From Thermoplasmata archaeon (lineage in GTDB: Archaea > Thermoplasmatota > E2 > DHVEG-1 > B18-G2): a stretch of DNA of 5,224 bases. This document shows positions 1 through 5,164 of the stretch, piece by piece. A model generated the notes under the pieces. The model saw only the letters and a program-made list of their open reading frames with translations. It did no database searches and had not been told where the DNA came from. A program made the translations under genes and the position numbers. Every line of letters starts with the position of its first letter. Positions within the stretch are counted from its first letter, which is position 1. The stretch is taken from the NCBI GenBank assembly GCA_021163455.1, contig JAGGWT010000136.1:1-5224 (forward strand), in the 5' to 3' direction.

Positions 1-79
1 CCTTCTCAAAGGAGAAATTCTGAGCAAATTGCTGGTTAAATTTGAAAAAAGCATAAAGGACATTCTCAGCAAAGTGTAA
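1..79 (+). CDS. C-terminal end of an unidentified protein (partial)
   Basis: From base 2 the plus strand stays open for 25 codons and ends in TAA at 77-79. The residues are rich in Leu, Lys, Ile and Glu (LLKGEILSKLLVKFEKS, then IKDILSKV), a spacing that suggests an amphipathic or coiled-coil helix such as often closes a protein. The gene starts outside the window, so no function can be given. Two things support reality: the composition is protein-like, and the position is sensible, with the stop 27 bases before the stop of the convergent phosphorylase gene. A chance open frame of this length cannot be excluded. Confidence 0.55.
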   Translation, partial: LLKGEILSKLLVKFEKSIKDILSKV

Positions 80-82
80 AAA
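78..82 (-). terminator. Possible T-run terminator of the glucan phosphorylase gene
   Basis: On the minus strand, about 25 bases after the phosphorylase stop codon, there is a run of five T. The bases just before it (93-83) read GAGATAATCTC, a short inverted repeat whose possible stem is only 3-4 base pairs. Archaeal RNA polymerase can terminate at T-runs without a strong hairpin. The run overlaps the stop codon of the convergent gene. The evidence is weak. Confidence 0.35.
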
Positions 83-106
83 GAGATTATCTCCTCAAAC
101 AGCAAC

Positions 107-1789
107 TCACAGGAAATAGGCATTCAGCACATACTGTTCAACCATCCTCTGGGTATTGAAGAAAGAAGCATTCAGTGCTATGCAATTTTTCATGATATCT
201 ATCCATCTGTCTCTGAATCTGTGGAAAATAGGAATAATCCTGTATTCGAGCTTATCATACATATCACGGCTATCTCTTAAATCGTCTGATTCCTGGTCTT
301 CATCTCCTATAGACCAGCCTGTAACCCCTTCTATATATCCTTCTTTCCACCATCCATCGAGGGTGCTGAGCTGGGGAACCCCATTATGAGCCGCTTTCAT
401 TCCAGAGGTGCCGGAAGCTTCCATAGGTATTCGCGGGGTATTCAGCCAGAGATCAACCCCGCTCACCATCATCTTTGCTATGTTCATATCATAATTTGGT
501 ATGAAAATGAAGTTGACCTTTGGCTTCAGGTTTTTTCCAGCACTGATAATCCTTTTTATTATCTCTTTACCCTCAGTATCCTTTGGATGAGCTTTTCCCG
601 AGTAAACTATCTGAAGCCCCCCTGCTATCTCTGATATTTTCAGTAACCTCTCTCTATCATAGAAGAGAAGATAAGGTCTCTTATAAGCTGTCATCCTCCT
701 GGCAAAACCTATGGTAAATTTATCATAAGAAAAGTTTTCTCCAAATTTCTCATTTATGAAATCTATAAGTTTTCTCTTTGCCTCCATATGGGCATTCCAT
801 ACGTCTTCATTTGGCATACCCGATGCTGACCTTAATATATAGGGGTCCTGCCGCCAGCCGGGCATGTACTTATCGAATAATCTCTGAAAAGGCTCAGACA
901 CCCATGTCAGAGAATGTACACCATTTGTTATCGAATCTATTGAGTAGTGTGGAAACATACTCATAGACACCTCTCTGTGTTTTTTTGCGACACCATTTAT
1001 GTAATGACTGAAGAACATACCAAGTCGGGTCATGTTTAGCATGTCGTTCTCGGTTACATATGGTAAAATCTCGTCAGGAAATTCACCGAGGAATTGCTTT
1101 ACTTTTTCCATGCTGAACATATCATGTCCTGCTTTTACCGGGGTGTGGGTGGTAAAAACACACTGTCTTCTCACAAAGTCCACATTTTTTGTCCTCCTGT
1201 ATAGTTCTAAGGTTAGAAAACTGGCATGTCCTTCATTCATGTGGAATCTGTATATCGATGTAAAGCCCAGACTCTTCAGTATTCTGAATCCCCCTATACC
1301 CAGTATAATCTCTTGGGCAAGACGATAATCGGTATCCCCTCCATACAGATAGCTTGTCAGGGTTCTCTCCCATTCTCCATTCTCCTCCAGATTTGTGTCC
1401 AGAAAAATGACAGGAACCTTGTATCCTGATACCCCTCTTATAAAATAACACCACGGTCTTATCTTTACCTCATTCCCGTTGATTTTTACTGTGGTATCCT
1501 TCGCTATGAGAATCAACCTTTTTCTTGGGTCAAACTGATAGGGCTTTTCCACCTGCTGCCCATCTTCAGTGAGTTCCTGATACAGGTAACCTTTTTCTGA
1601 CAGTAAAGTTACACCCACTGCCGGTATATTCAGATCAGCAAATGTCCTGAGAGTATCTCCAGCCAGCACACCAAGTCCACCGCTGTAAGATGGAATATCG
1701 GCTTCAACACATATCTCCATGGAAAAATAAGCGATTTTGGGAGCATACGATAAACTGCTGATTACCTTAGGTCTCTCCTCACTCTCCAT
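107..1789 (-). CDS. glgP: Alpha-glucan phosphorylase (GT35 family)
   Basis: This enzyme cleaves alpha-1,4-glucan from the non-reducing end with phosphate, giving glucose 1-phosphate. It needs pyridoxal phosphate (PLP) and is expected in the cytoplasm. Numbering from the ATG at 1789 (560 residues), visible family motifs are YSGGLGVLAGD (35-45), HMNEGH (183-188), TTHTPV (213-218), NGVH (289-292), ARRMTAYKRP (363-371, phosphate and sugar site), YSGKAHPKD (396-404) and ASGTSGMKAAHNGV (458-471), where Lys465 is the predicted PLP-binding lysine. No key motif is missing. It belongs to the short phosphorylases seen in archaea and in bacteria such as Thermotoga, and is much shorter than the roughly 800-residue glycogen phosphorylases of animals and E. 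coli. A GTG lies two codons upstream at 1795. I prefer the ATG because a TATA box is centred 27-28 bases before it and no Shine-Dalgarno site is visible, which fits a leaderless mRNA. No other glycogen gene is in the window. The in vivo substrate (glycogen or maltodextrin) cannot be read from the sequence. Confidence 0.95.
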   Translation of the reverse strand: MESEERPKVISSLSYAPKIAYFSMEICVEADIPSYSGGLGVLAGDTLRTFADLNIPAVGVTLLSEKGYLYQELTEDGQQVEKPYQFDPRKRLILIAKDTTVKINGNEVKIRPWCYFIRGVSGYKVPVIFLDTNLEENGEWERTLTSYLYGGDTDYRLAQEIILGIGGFRILKSLGFTSIYRFHMNEGHASFLTLELYRRTKNVDFVRRQCVFTTHTPVKAGHDMFSMEKVKQFLGEFPDEILPYVTENDMLNMTRLGMFFSHYINGVAKKHREVSMSMFPHYSIDSITNGVHSLTWVSEPFQRLFDKYMPGWRQDPYILRSASGMPNEDVWNAHMEAKRKLIDFINEKFGENFSYDKFTIGFARRMTAYKRPYLLFYDRERLLKISEIAGGLQIVYSGKAHPKDTEGKEIIKRIISAGKNLKPKVNFIFIPNYDMNIAKMMVSGVDLWLNTPRIPMEASGTSGMKAAHNGVPQLSTLDGWWKEGYIEGVTGWSIGDEDQESDDLRDSRDMYDKLEYRIIPIFHRFRDRWIDIMKNCIALNASFFNTQRMVEQYVLNAYFL

Positions 1790-1812
1790 TCGCACTGTAT
1801 AAGGTCAGATAC

Positions 1813-1820
1813 ATTATAAA
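1813..1820 (-). promoter_or_regulatory. TATA box of the glucan phosphorylase gene
   Basis: The minus strand reads TTTATAAT here, with purine-rich bases just upstream (AGTAGA) that could act as the BRE. The centre is about 27.5 bases before the ATG at 1789 and only about 21 before the GTG at 1795. Archaeal TATA boxes usually lie 26-27 bases before the transcription start, so the mRNA probably begins at or next to the ATG. This is what decides the start choice. Confidence 0.6.
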
Positions 1821-1838
1821 TCTACTGGAAAACCTTAC

Positions 1839-1843
1839 AAAAA
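1839..1843 (-). terminator. T-run terminator after tRNA-Ser
   Basis: Nine bases after the tRNA-Ser discriminator base the minus strand has a run of five T (ATATTTTTG). A short T-run just past the 3' end is the usual archaeal tRNA stop signal. It lies upstream of the phosphorylase TATA box, so the tRNA and the phosphorylase gene are probably separate transcripts. Confidence 0.5.
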
Positions 1844-1852
1844 TATTGAGAG

Positions 1853-1939
1853 CGCTGGGGAAGGGATTTGAACCCTTGTGGTGCCCTTGCACCAGCGGCT
1901 CTCGAGGCCGCCGCCTTGGCCTGGCTAGGCTACCCCAGC
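1853..1939 (-). tRNA. tRNA-Ser, anticodon CGA
   Basis: An 87-nt type II tRNA that decodes UCG. On the minus strand the acceptor stem is GCTGGGG (1939-1933) paired with CCCCAGC (1860-1854), followed by discriminator G at 1853, as expected for archaeal serine tRNA. The D-arm has a GCC/GGC stem. The anticodon stem is GCGGC/GCCGC and its loop is CTCGAGA, giving anticodon CGA after U33. The long variable arm is TGGTGC-AAGG-GCACCA, a perfect 6-bp stem, and the T-arm is AAGGG-TTCAAAT-CCCTT. All stems close without an intron. CCA is not encoded. It lies between the phosphorylase gene and the divergent SAMP-like gene and has its own promoter and terminator signals. Confidence 0.97.
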
Positions 1940-1962
1940 TTACAAAAAAATTAATCAACGGG

Positions 1963-1970
1963 TTTTATAT
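1963..1970 (-). promoter_or_regulatory. TATA box of tRNA-Ser
   Basis: The minus strand reads ATATAAAA here. Its centre is about 27.5 bases before the first base of the mature tRNA (1939), the expected archaeal distance if transcription starts at the tRNA 5' end. The same AT-rich patch faces the SAMP-like gene on the plus strand, but its centre is only 18 bases from that ATG, too close for a normal promoter of that gene. Confidence 0.6.
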
Positions 1971-1984
1971 TACCCTATCGGTTC

Positions 1985-2179
1985 ATGAAAGTGAAGCTGC
2001 TACCTGATAACAAAGAGATTGACAGCGATTTCAGAGGAAAGGTGGAAGACCTGGTGAGACATCTGAATCTTAAACCTGATGAGGTGGTCGCTCTCAAGGG
2101 AAAGAAGCCTGTGCCCATAGATCATGAAATAAGCGACAGTGATGAGATAACCATCATAAGAGTGGCATCGGGTGGTTGA
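1985..2179 (+). CDS. SAMP2/MoaD/ThiS-like beta-grasp protein with C-terminal Gly-Gly
   Basis: A 64-residue protein with the size and ending of the ubiquitin-like sulfur carriers. It begins MKVKLL as a first beta strand, has a helix around EDLVRHLNLKPDEV (21-34), then VVALKGKKPVP, and ends DEITIIRVASGG. The exposed C-terminal Gly-Gly is the residue pair adenylated by an E1-like enzyme (UbaA/MoeB/ThiF type) and turned into a thiocarboxylate or an isopeptide bond. From memory, its layout (LxPxEV, GxPVP, last strand, GG) resembles Haloferax SAMP2, which works in both protein conjugation and tRNA U34 thiolation. A MoaD (molybdopterin) or ThiS (thiamine) role is also possible, and no partner enzyme is in the window to decide. 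There is no clear Shine-Dalgarno site. A poor AT-rich element near 1944-1955 might be its TATA box. The stop codon is one base from tRNA-Glu, so the two are probably co-transcribed. Confidence 0.85.
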   Translation: MKVKLLPDNKEIDSDFRGKVEDLVRHLNLKPDEVVALKGKKPVPIDHEISDSDEITIIRVASGG

Positions 2180-2180
2180 T

Positions 2181-2284
2181 GCTCCCGTGGTGTAGCCCGG
2201 CCAATCATGACGGCCTCTCGAGCAGGCCCCTGAAAGGGCTAACGGGGAAAGCCGTAGACCCGGGTTCAAATCCCGGCGGGAGCA
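2181..2284 (+). tRNA. tRNA-Glu, anticodon CTC, with a 29-nt intron
   Basis: The acceptor stem GCTCCCG (2181-2187) pairs with CGGGAGC (2277-2283), and the discriminator is A2284. The D-arm GTGTAGCCCGGCCAATCAT is of the archaeal tRNA-Glu type. The anticodon stem ACGGC (2210-2214) does not meet its partner GCCGT (2251-2255) until an extra 29 nt is removed, which restores the loop CTCTCGA with anticodon CTC at 2217-2219. The T-arm is CCGGG-TTCAAAT-CCCGG. The mature length is 75 nt and CCA is not encoded. It decodes GAG. The gene starts one base after the stop codon of the SAMP-like gene. The only TATA-like bases at the proper distance (around 2155, CATAAG, inside that gene) are poor, so read-through transcription from upstream is likely. 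Confidence 0.95.
2221..2249 (+). other. tRNA-Glu intron at position 37/38 (bulge-helix-bulge)
   Basis: The insertion is at the canonical archaeal position, between G37 (2220) and A38 (2250). The flanks form a bulge-helix-bulge: a central 4-bp helix CTCT (2215-2218) with GGGG (2244-2247), alternating C-G and U-G pairs and stacked on the anticodon stem. The 3-nt bulges are CGA (2219-2221) and AAA (2248-2250), and cleavage after the second base of each gives exactly these ends. Inside, G2222 can pair with C2243, and GGCCC (2225-2229) with GGGCT (2236-2240) around a 6-nt loop. The inner helix is therefore interrupted, a relaxed form. The tRNA splicing endonuclease (EndA) would cut it and the RtcB ligase would join the exons. 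Confidence 0.9.
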
Positions 2285-2285
2285 T

Positions 2286-2293
2286 CTTTTTAT
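2286..2293 (+). promoter_or_regulatory. Overlapping tRNA-Glu T-run and probable TATA box of the SPOUT gene
   Basis: The bases CTTTTTAT follow the tRNA-Glu discriminator directly. The five T (2287-2291) suit transcription termination after the tRNA. The same stretch is a TATA-like element centred about 28 bases before the ATG at 2318, a leaderless spacing. Which role dominates, or whether the tRNA and the methyltransferase are transcribed together, cannot be told from sequence. Confidence 0.45.
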
Positions 2294-2317
2294 TCCTTAT
2301 GCCTGATGGTGGTTCTG

Positions 2318-3385
2318 ATGTTCGATTTCAATAAAGTAAAGGTTATAGTGAAAACACGGAGAGGGTATGAAAATGTTGTTGCAACCCTCATAGAGGATCT
2401 CATTCCAGATTCGAAAACACTTCCAAAACCGTTGAATTATTCTGGCATTGTCCTTGTTATCTCTGATAGAGAAGATGCTGGAAAGATCATTGAGAACAAT
2501 ATACCCGAAGCTGAGAAGATACTGCCTGTCAGGGTTGCTACCGTTGCAGATATTGATGCCATATTAAGAAATCTGGATAGTATCATCGAGGATATAGACG
2601 GCCCCTTTGCAGTCAGAACAACGAGGAGAGGCAGACACAGTTTTTCAAGTATCGATGTCAATGTTGCGGTTGGAGAAATCATAAAGAACAGAACCGGACA
2701 GAGTGTAAATCTGGATTTTCCGCATAAAGTGGTATTTGTGGAAATTATAGATAAATACGCTTACTTGGGGGTGGTGGATGCGCAGATTTTTCCAAAAAAG
2801 AGGAGCAAAGAGAAGATAGAGATCAGAAACTTCTTCCAGAAGGTGAGTATTGTCCAAATGCCATATCTTGGAAAATCTCCCGCTCCGCGAGAAATGGGCG
2901 TGAGAGTGGGCAGGGAGGCGCAGACCTTTGAGGTGAAGGAATTCGTTGTGGCGCCTGTAGGATTATGCGAAGCAAAGGAATTGAAAGAATTTATAGATGG
3001 GGTTTATCAGGGAATAGAGACCAGATTCCAGATCCAGAAGAAAGTTTACTCTCATAAACCCAGGAGGGTGAAGGTGTACGTGCAGAATCTCTATGAACTC
3101 ATTAGGGAGAGAAAAGACGAGAATATCGTTGTTTTTGAGCCGGAGGGCAGACCCATCAGCAAAGTATCTAGGGAGCTGGCAGAGATGGTTATAGAAGGAA
3201 AAAGGACAAACTTTCTTATCGGTTCAAGAGAGGGGATACCAACCGGTGTATACAGGTTTGCTGACCTTGTTATAGACCTCTGCCCCGGTATAACTATAGC
3301 AACCGATTCTGCAATTTCATCAGCCATGATGGCTCTATCTTTCTCCCTGCAGAAAAGTTTAGAGAGGTCTGCCGAGATTCCATAG
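2318..3385 (+). CDS. THUMP-SPOUT family predicted RNA methyltransferase
   Basis: A predicted S-adenosylmethionine-dependent RNA methyltransferase, probably acting on tRNA or rRNA in the cytoplasm. Its exact target is unknown to me. Counted from the ATG at 2318 (355 residues), the N-terminal part starts with a strand like VKVIVKTRRGYENVVATLIE (7-26). Residues about 70-155 look like a THUMP RNA-binding domain, with GEIIKNRTGQSVNLDFPHKV near 119-138. The C-terminal half is a SPOUT knot: VVFEPEGRPISKVSRELAE (271-289), FLIGSREGIPTGVYRFADLV (299-318) and DLCPGITIATDSAISSAMMA (320-339), the last two being the Gly-rich loops expected to hold the cofactor. The frame also has an ATG at 2306. I prefer 2318 because of the TATA-like stretch about 28 bases upstream, and because GGTGG at 2308-2312 could serve as a weak ribosome site for it. 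Both starts give a full-length protein. Its 3' end overlaps the convergent regulator gene by 27 bases. Confidence 0.85.
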   Translation: MFDFNKVKVIVKTRRGYENVVATLIEDLIPDSKTLPKPLNYSGIVLVISDREDAGKIIENNIPEAEKILPVRVATVADIDAILRNLDSIIEDIDGPFAVRTTRRGRHSFSSIDVNVAVGEIIKNRTGQSVNLDFPHKVVFVEIIDKYAYLGVVDAQIFPKKRSKEKIEIRNFFQKVSIVQMPYLGKSPAPREMGVRVGREAQTFEVKEFVVAPVGLCEAKELKEFIDGVYQGIETRFQIQKKVYSHKPRRVKVYVQNLYELIRERKDENIVVFEPEGRPISKVSRELAEMVIEGKRTNFLIGSREGIPTGVYRFADLVIDLCPGITIATDSAISSAMMALSFSLQKSLERSAEIP

Positions 3386-4258
3386 ATTTTCAAACTTCTT
3401 GCTTATCTCATCAATATCTTCAATATCAACATACGCGGTGCCAACATATGAGATATCCTCATCCTCTGATAATATTTTCATACCCGTGAAAGCCAGTTCC
3501 TTTCCAAACACGAAGTTTCTCATAAAACCCGTCACTTCATCCGGAAAATATCTCACATCAAGTTTATCGCTGTATTCTTCTTTCAACCTTATAACCGGCT
3601 GCAGGTTTTCCTCCTTTTCAACTATAATCTTGACCCTCTTGCTTGACTCCAGGAATTTCCTCAAAAATTCTTCTGTTTCCTTCTCAGACAGATTCTCAGC
3701 ACCCATGTATATCTTCAGGTCCTCGCCTTTTTCCAGAGAATTGTTGAGCATCATGTAAAATATCCATTTCTTGCTGTACTGGAGAGTAACATTCCCGCTT
3801 CTCTTCAGTTTTATGCCGTACGTCTTGAAGTTCTGATTGTACACGGATGATATCTCAGCGACATGCTTTTCTATATTCCTGTAGGTCTCCTCGCTTATTA
3901 CGGGCTTTAAATCTTCCTTTGTTTCTTCCCATATGATCCTTGGATTCACAGGGAGATATCTTTCTCTACCAAAATCTTCATCATTGTTTCCACTGGAAAA
4001 CAGAACCTTTGCTATCAGTCCGTTTTTGAAAAGAGATGCGCGCCCTGCCTCAAGCGGCCTCCTTGTTATGTTTACGAGTTTTTCTGCTATTCTCAGGAAA
4101 TCAGAAAACTCCTTCGGATTGTCCATAACAAGAATCATGTAATAGGTTGCAGCCTCTCGAGGTCTCTCTATTTTCATCCTTCCAAACATCATTTCAAAAT
4201 CCTGAATATAATCCAGTTTAACGTTGGTTATAAGGTCATCATCTATTATGCATCCCAT
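3359..4258 (-). CDS. Probable archaeal transcriptional regulator (TrmB-like architecture), unnamed family
   Basis: I do not recognise a specific family. The protein has 299 residues, is charged and soluble, with no signal peptide or membrane segment. Residues about 35-90 (EAATYYMILVMDNPKE, FSDFLRIAEKL, RRPLEAGRASLFKNGLIAKVL) have a helix-helix-helix-strand pattern that could be a winged helix, and RYLPVNPRIIW (100-110) recalls the linker after such domains in archaeal TrmB-type regulators. Residues about 180-297 alternate strands and helices (LKIYMGAENL, RVKIIVEKEE, LDVRYFPDE, ELAFTGMKIL, SYVGTAYVD) and end with a helix EISKKFENLWNLG, like the phospholipase-D-like sensor domain of those regulators. 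No catalytic HKD motif is present, so an enzyme is unlikely. The ATG at 4258 has a strong Shine-Dalgarno site, unlike its neighbours. It is divergent from purQ with a shared promoter region, so it may control itself, purQ or both. The function is inferred, not established. Confidence 0.6.
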   Translation of the reverse strand: MGCIIDDDLITNVKLDYIQDFEMMFGRMKIERPREAATYYMILVMDNPKEFSDFLRIAEKLVNITRRPLEAGRASLFKNGLIAKVLFSSGNNDEDFGRERYLPVNPRIIWEETKEDLKPVISEETYRNIEKHVAEISSVYNQNFKTYGIKLKRSGNVTLQYSKKWIFYMMLNNSLEKGEDLKIYMGAENLSEKETEEFLRKFLESSKRVKIIVEKEENLQPVIRLKEEYSDKLDVRYFPDEVTGFMRNFVFGKELAFTGMKILSEDEDISYVGTAYVDIEDIDEISKKFENLWNLGRPL

Positions 4259-4265
4259 ATTTTGA

Positions 4266-4273
4266 CCCCTCCT
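4266..4273 (-). promoter_or_regulatory. Strong Shine-Dalgarno site of the regulator gene
   Basis: The minus strand reads AGGAGGGG, followed by seven bases (TCAAAAT) and then the ATG at 4258. This fits the archaeal 16S rRNA anti-Shine-Dalgarno well and fixes the start. With the transcription start predicted near 4277, the leader would be about 19 nt, just enough to contain the site. No other protein gene here has a comparable one. Confidence 0.75.
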
Positions 4274-4276
4274 GGC

Positions 4277-4298
4277 GACTCATTTTAAAGGAATCATT
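4277..4298. repeat. Imperfect direct repeat, candidate operator in the divergent promoter region
   Basis: GACTCATT (4277-4284) and GAATCATT (4291-4298) match at seven of eight bases, 14 bases apart, separated by TTAAAG. The pair lies between the shared TATA element and the start of the regulator gene, covering its predicted transcription start and lying next to the upstream side of the purQ TATA box. It could be a binding site for the regulator itself. AT-rich sequence makes chance matches common, so this is tentative. Confidence 0.3.
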
Positions 4299-4299
4299 A

Positions 4300-4310
4300 T
4301 TTATATATTT
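4300..4310. promoter_or_regulatory. Shared TATA element for purQ and the divergent regulator gene
   Basis: The plus strand reads TTTATATATTT, which is nearly symmetric, so TATA-binding protein could sit in either direction. For purQ the element TTTATATA (4300-4307) is centred 27-28 bases before the ATG at 4331, the leaderless distance. For the regulator, the same bases on the minus strand predict a start near 4277 and a short leader that includes its Shine-Dalgarno site. No second good TATA box is visible in the 72-bp gap. Confidence 0.6.
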
Positions 4311-4330
4311 TGTGTATTACCTGAAAATCG

Positions 4331-5164
4331 ATGAAAAGAGAGGACATAAGGGTGGCCATACTGAGAATAGAGGGTACAAACTGTGAACAGGAATCTTTTG
4401 ATGCCTTCCGAAGACTGGGAACGAGACCGGAGTTTGTCCATCTGAAGCAACTCCTCAACATAGATTGTGATAAGAATGAGAGAAGATCGCTTTTCGATTT
4501 CCAGTGTATAATGATACCGGGTGGTTTTTCTGCCGGAGATTATGTGAGAGCGGGCGCCATATTTGCTGCCAGAATGAAAAGTAGGCTTCTTGGGGAATTA
4601 AAAGAGTATGTAAAACAGGAGTACCCAATACTTGGCGTATGCAACGGTTTTCAGGTTCTGATTGAGACGGGTCTACTTCCTGGAACAGATGAGATAATCA
4701 GTGAGCATCCAAGAGCATGTCTCATGACAAATGATTCAAATAGATTTGAATGCAGACCAACATATCTCAGGCATGATAACAGAGGCAAATGCATCTTCAC
4801 CAGAAAAATCAGAAAGGGAGAAATAAGACTAATACCCAGTGCACATGCTGAAGGCAAACTTGTTTTTTCTCCGGAAGACAAGGATATTCTGAGAAGGATG
4901 GAAGAAAATGACCAGATCGTTTTCAGATACGTCAATCCAGATGGGGAACTCGCTGGATATCCATGGAATCCAAACGGCTCTGTTGATAATATAGCTGGAA
5001 TCTGCAATCACATAGGAAACGTATTTGGGATGATGCCCCATCCAGAGAGAGTATTCTACAGATTTCAGCATCCCGACTGGACGAGAAAATTAACGGATAA
5101 TCTGTATGGTGATGGGAAGGATATATTTGAGGCGGTTATAAATTACATAGAGCAAAAATTTTAA
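4331..5164 (+). CDS. purQ: Phosphoribosylformylglycinamidine synthase subunit PurQ (glutaminase)
   Basis: This is the glutamine amidotransferase subunit of FGAM synthase. It releases ammonia from glutamine for PurL, which with PurS makes formylglycinamidine ribonucleotide in the fourth step of purine synthesis. The class I glutaminase fold is complete: the oxyanion region IPGGFSAGDYVRAGAIFAAR (62-81), the nucleophile Cys104 in LGVCNGFQ, and the triad residues His237 and Glu239 in MMPHPER. PurQ-type sequence is also clear in AHAEGKL (171-177) and in NPNGSVDNIAGICN (213-226). The protein has 277 residues, longer than the roughly 225 of many bacterial PurQ proteins but in the range I would expect for some archaea. 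Extra residues appear around 40-55 and 185-210. There is no Shine-Dalgarno site, and the TATA box position implies a leaderless mRNA starting at the ATG. purL and purS are not in the window and could lie beyond the right edge or elsewhere. Confidence 0.96.
   Translation: MKREDIRVAILRIEGTNCEQESFDAFRRLGTRPEFVHLKQLLNIDCDKNERRSLFDFQCIMIPGGFSAGDYVRAGAIFAARMKSRLLGELKEYVKQEYPILGVCNGFQVLIETGLLPGTDEIISEHPRACLMTNDSNRFECRPTYLRHDNRGKCIFTRKIRKGEIRLIPSAHAEGKLVFSPEDKDILRRMEENDQIVFRYVNPDGELAGYPWNPNGSVDNIAGICNHIGNVFGMMPHPERVFYRFQHPDWTRKLTDNLYGDGKDIFEAVINYIEQKF

Noticed and set aside
83..93. GAGATTATCTC as a strong hairpin terminator
   Set aside because: The inverted repeat has only one unpaired central base, so a real stem would be 3-4 base pairs. 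I kept only the adjacent T-run, at low confidence.
1032..1328. Plus-strand open frame of 98 codons within the glucan phosphorylase gene
   Set aside because: It lies opposite conserved phosphorylase motifs, has no promoter or ribosome site, and resembles no family.
1900..2222. CTCTCGAG occurring in both tRNA genes as a possible recombination site
   Set aside because: In each case it is explained by the anticodon loop of tRNA-Ser(CGA) or tRNA-Glu(CTC). The match does not extend beyond it.
2000..2269. Minus-strand open frame of 89 codons crossing the SAMP-like gene and tRNA-Glu
   Set aside because: It runs through a structured tRNA gene and antisense to a recognisable beta-grasp protein, so it is not a gene.
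2181..2284. tRNA-Glu as a degenerate pseudogene
   Set aside because: The anticodon arm looks broken at first, but a 29-nt intron at the canonical site with a bulge-helix-bulge fold restores every stem.
3399..3758. Plus-strand open frame of 119 codons inside the regulator gene
   Set aside because: It is antisense to a gene with a strong Shine-Dalgarno site and good protein character. Its own translation is Ser-rich and low in complexity, as expected for a shadow frame.
4651..5007. Minus-strand open frame of 118 codons within purQ
   Set aside because: It is the reverse complement of conserved PurQ coding sequence, with Ser/Leu-rich composition typical of an antisense shadow.
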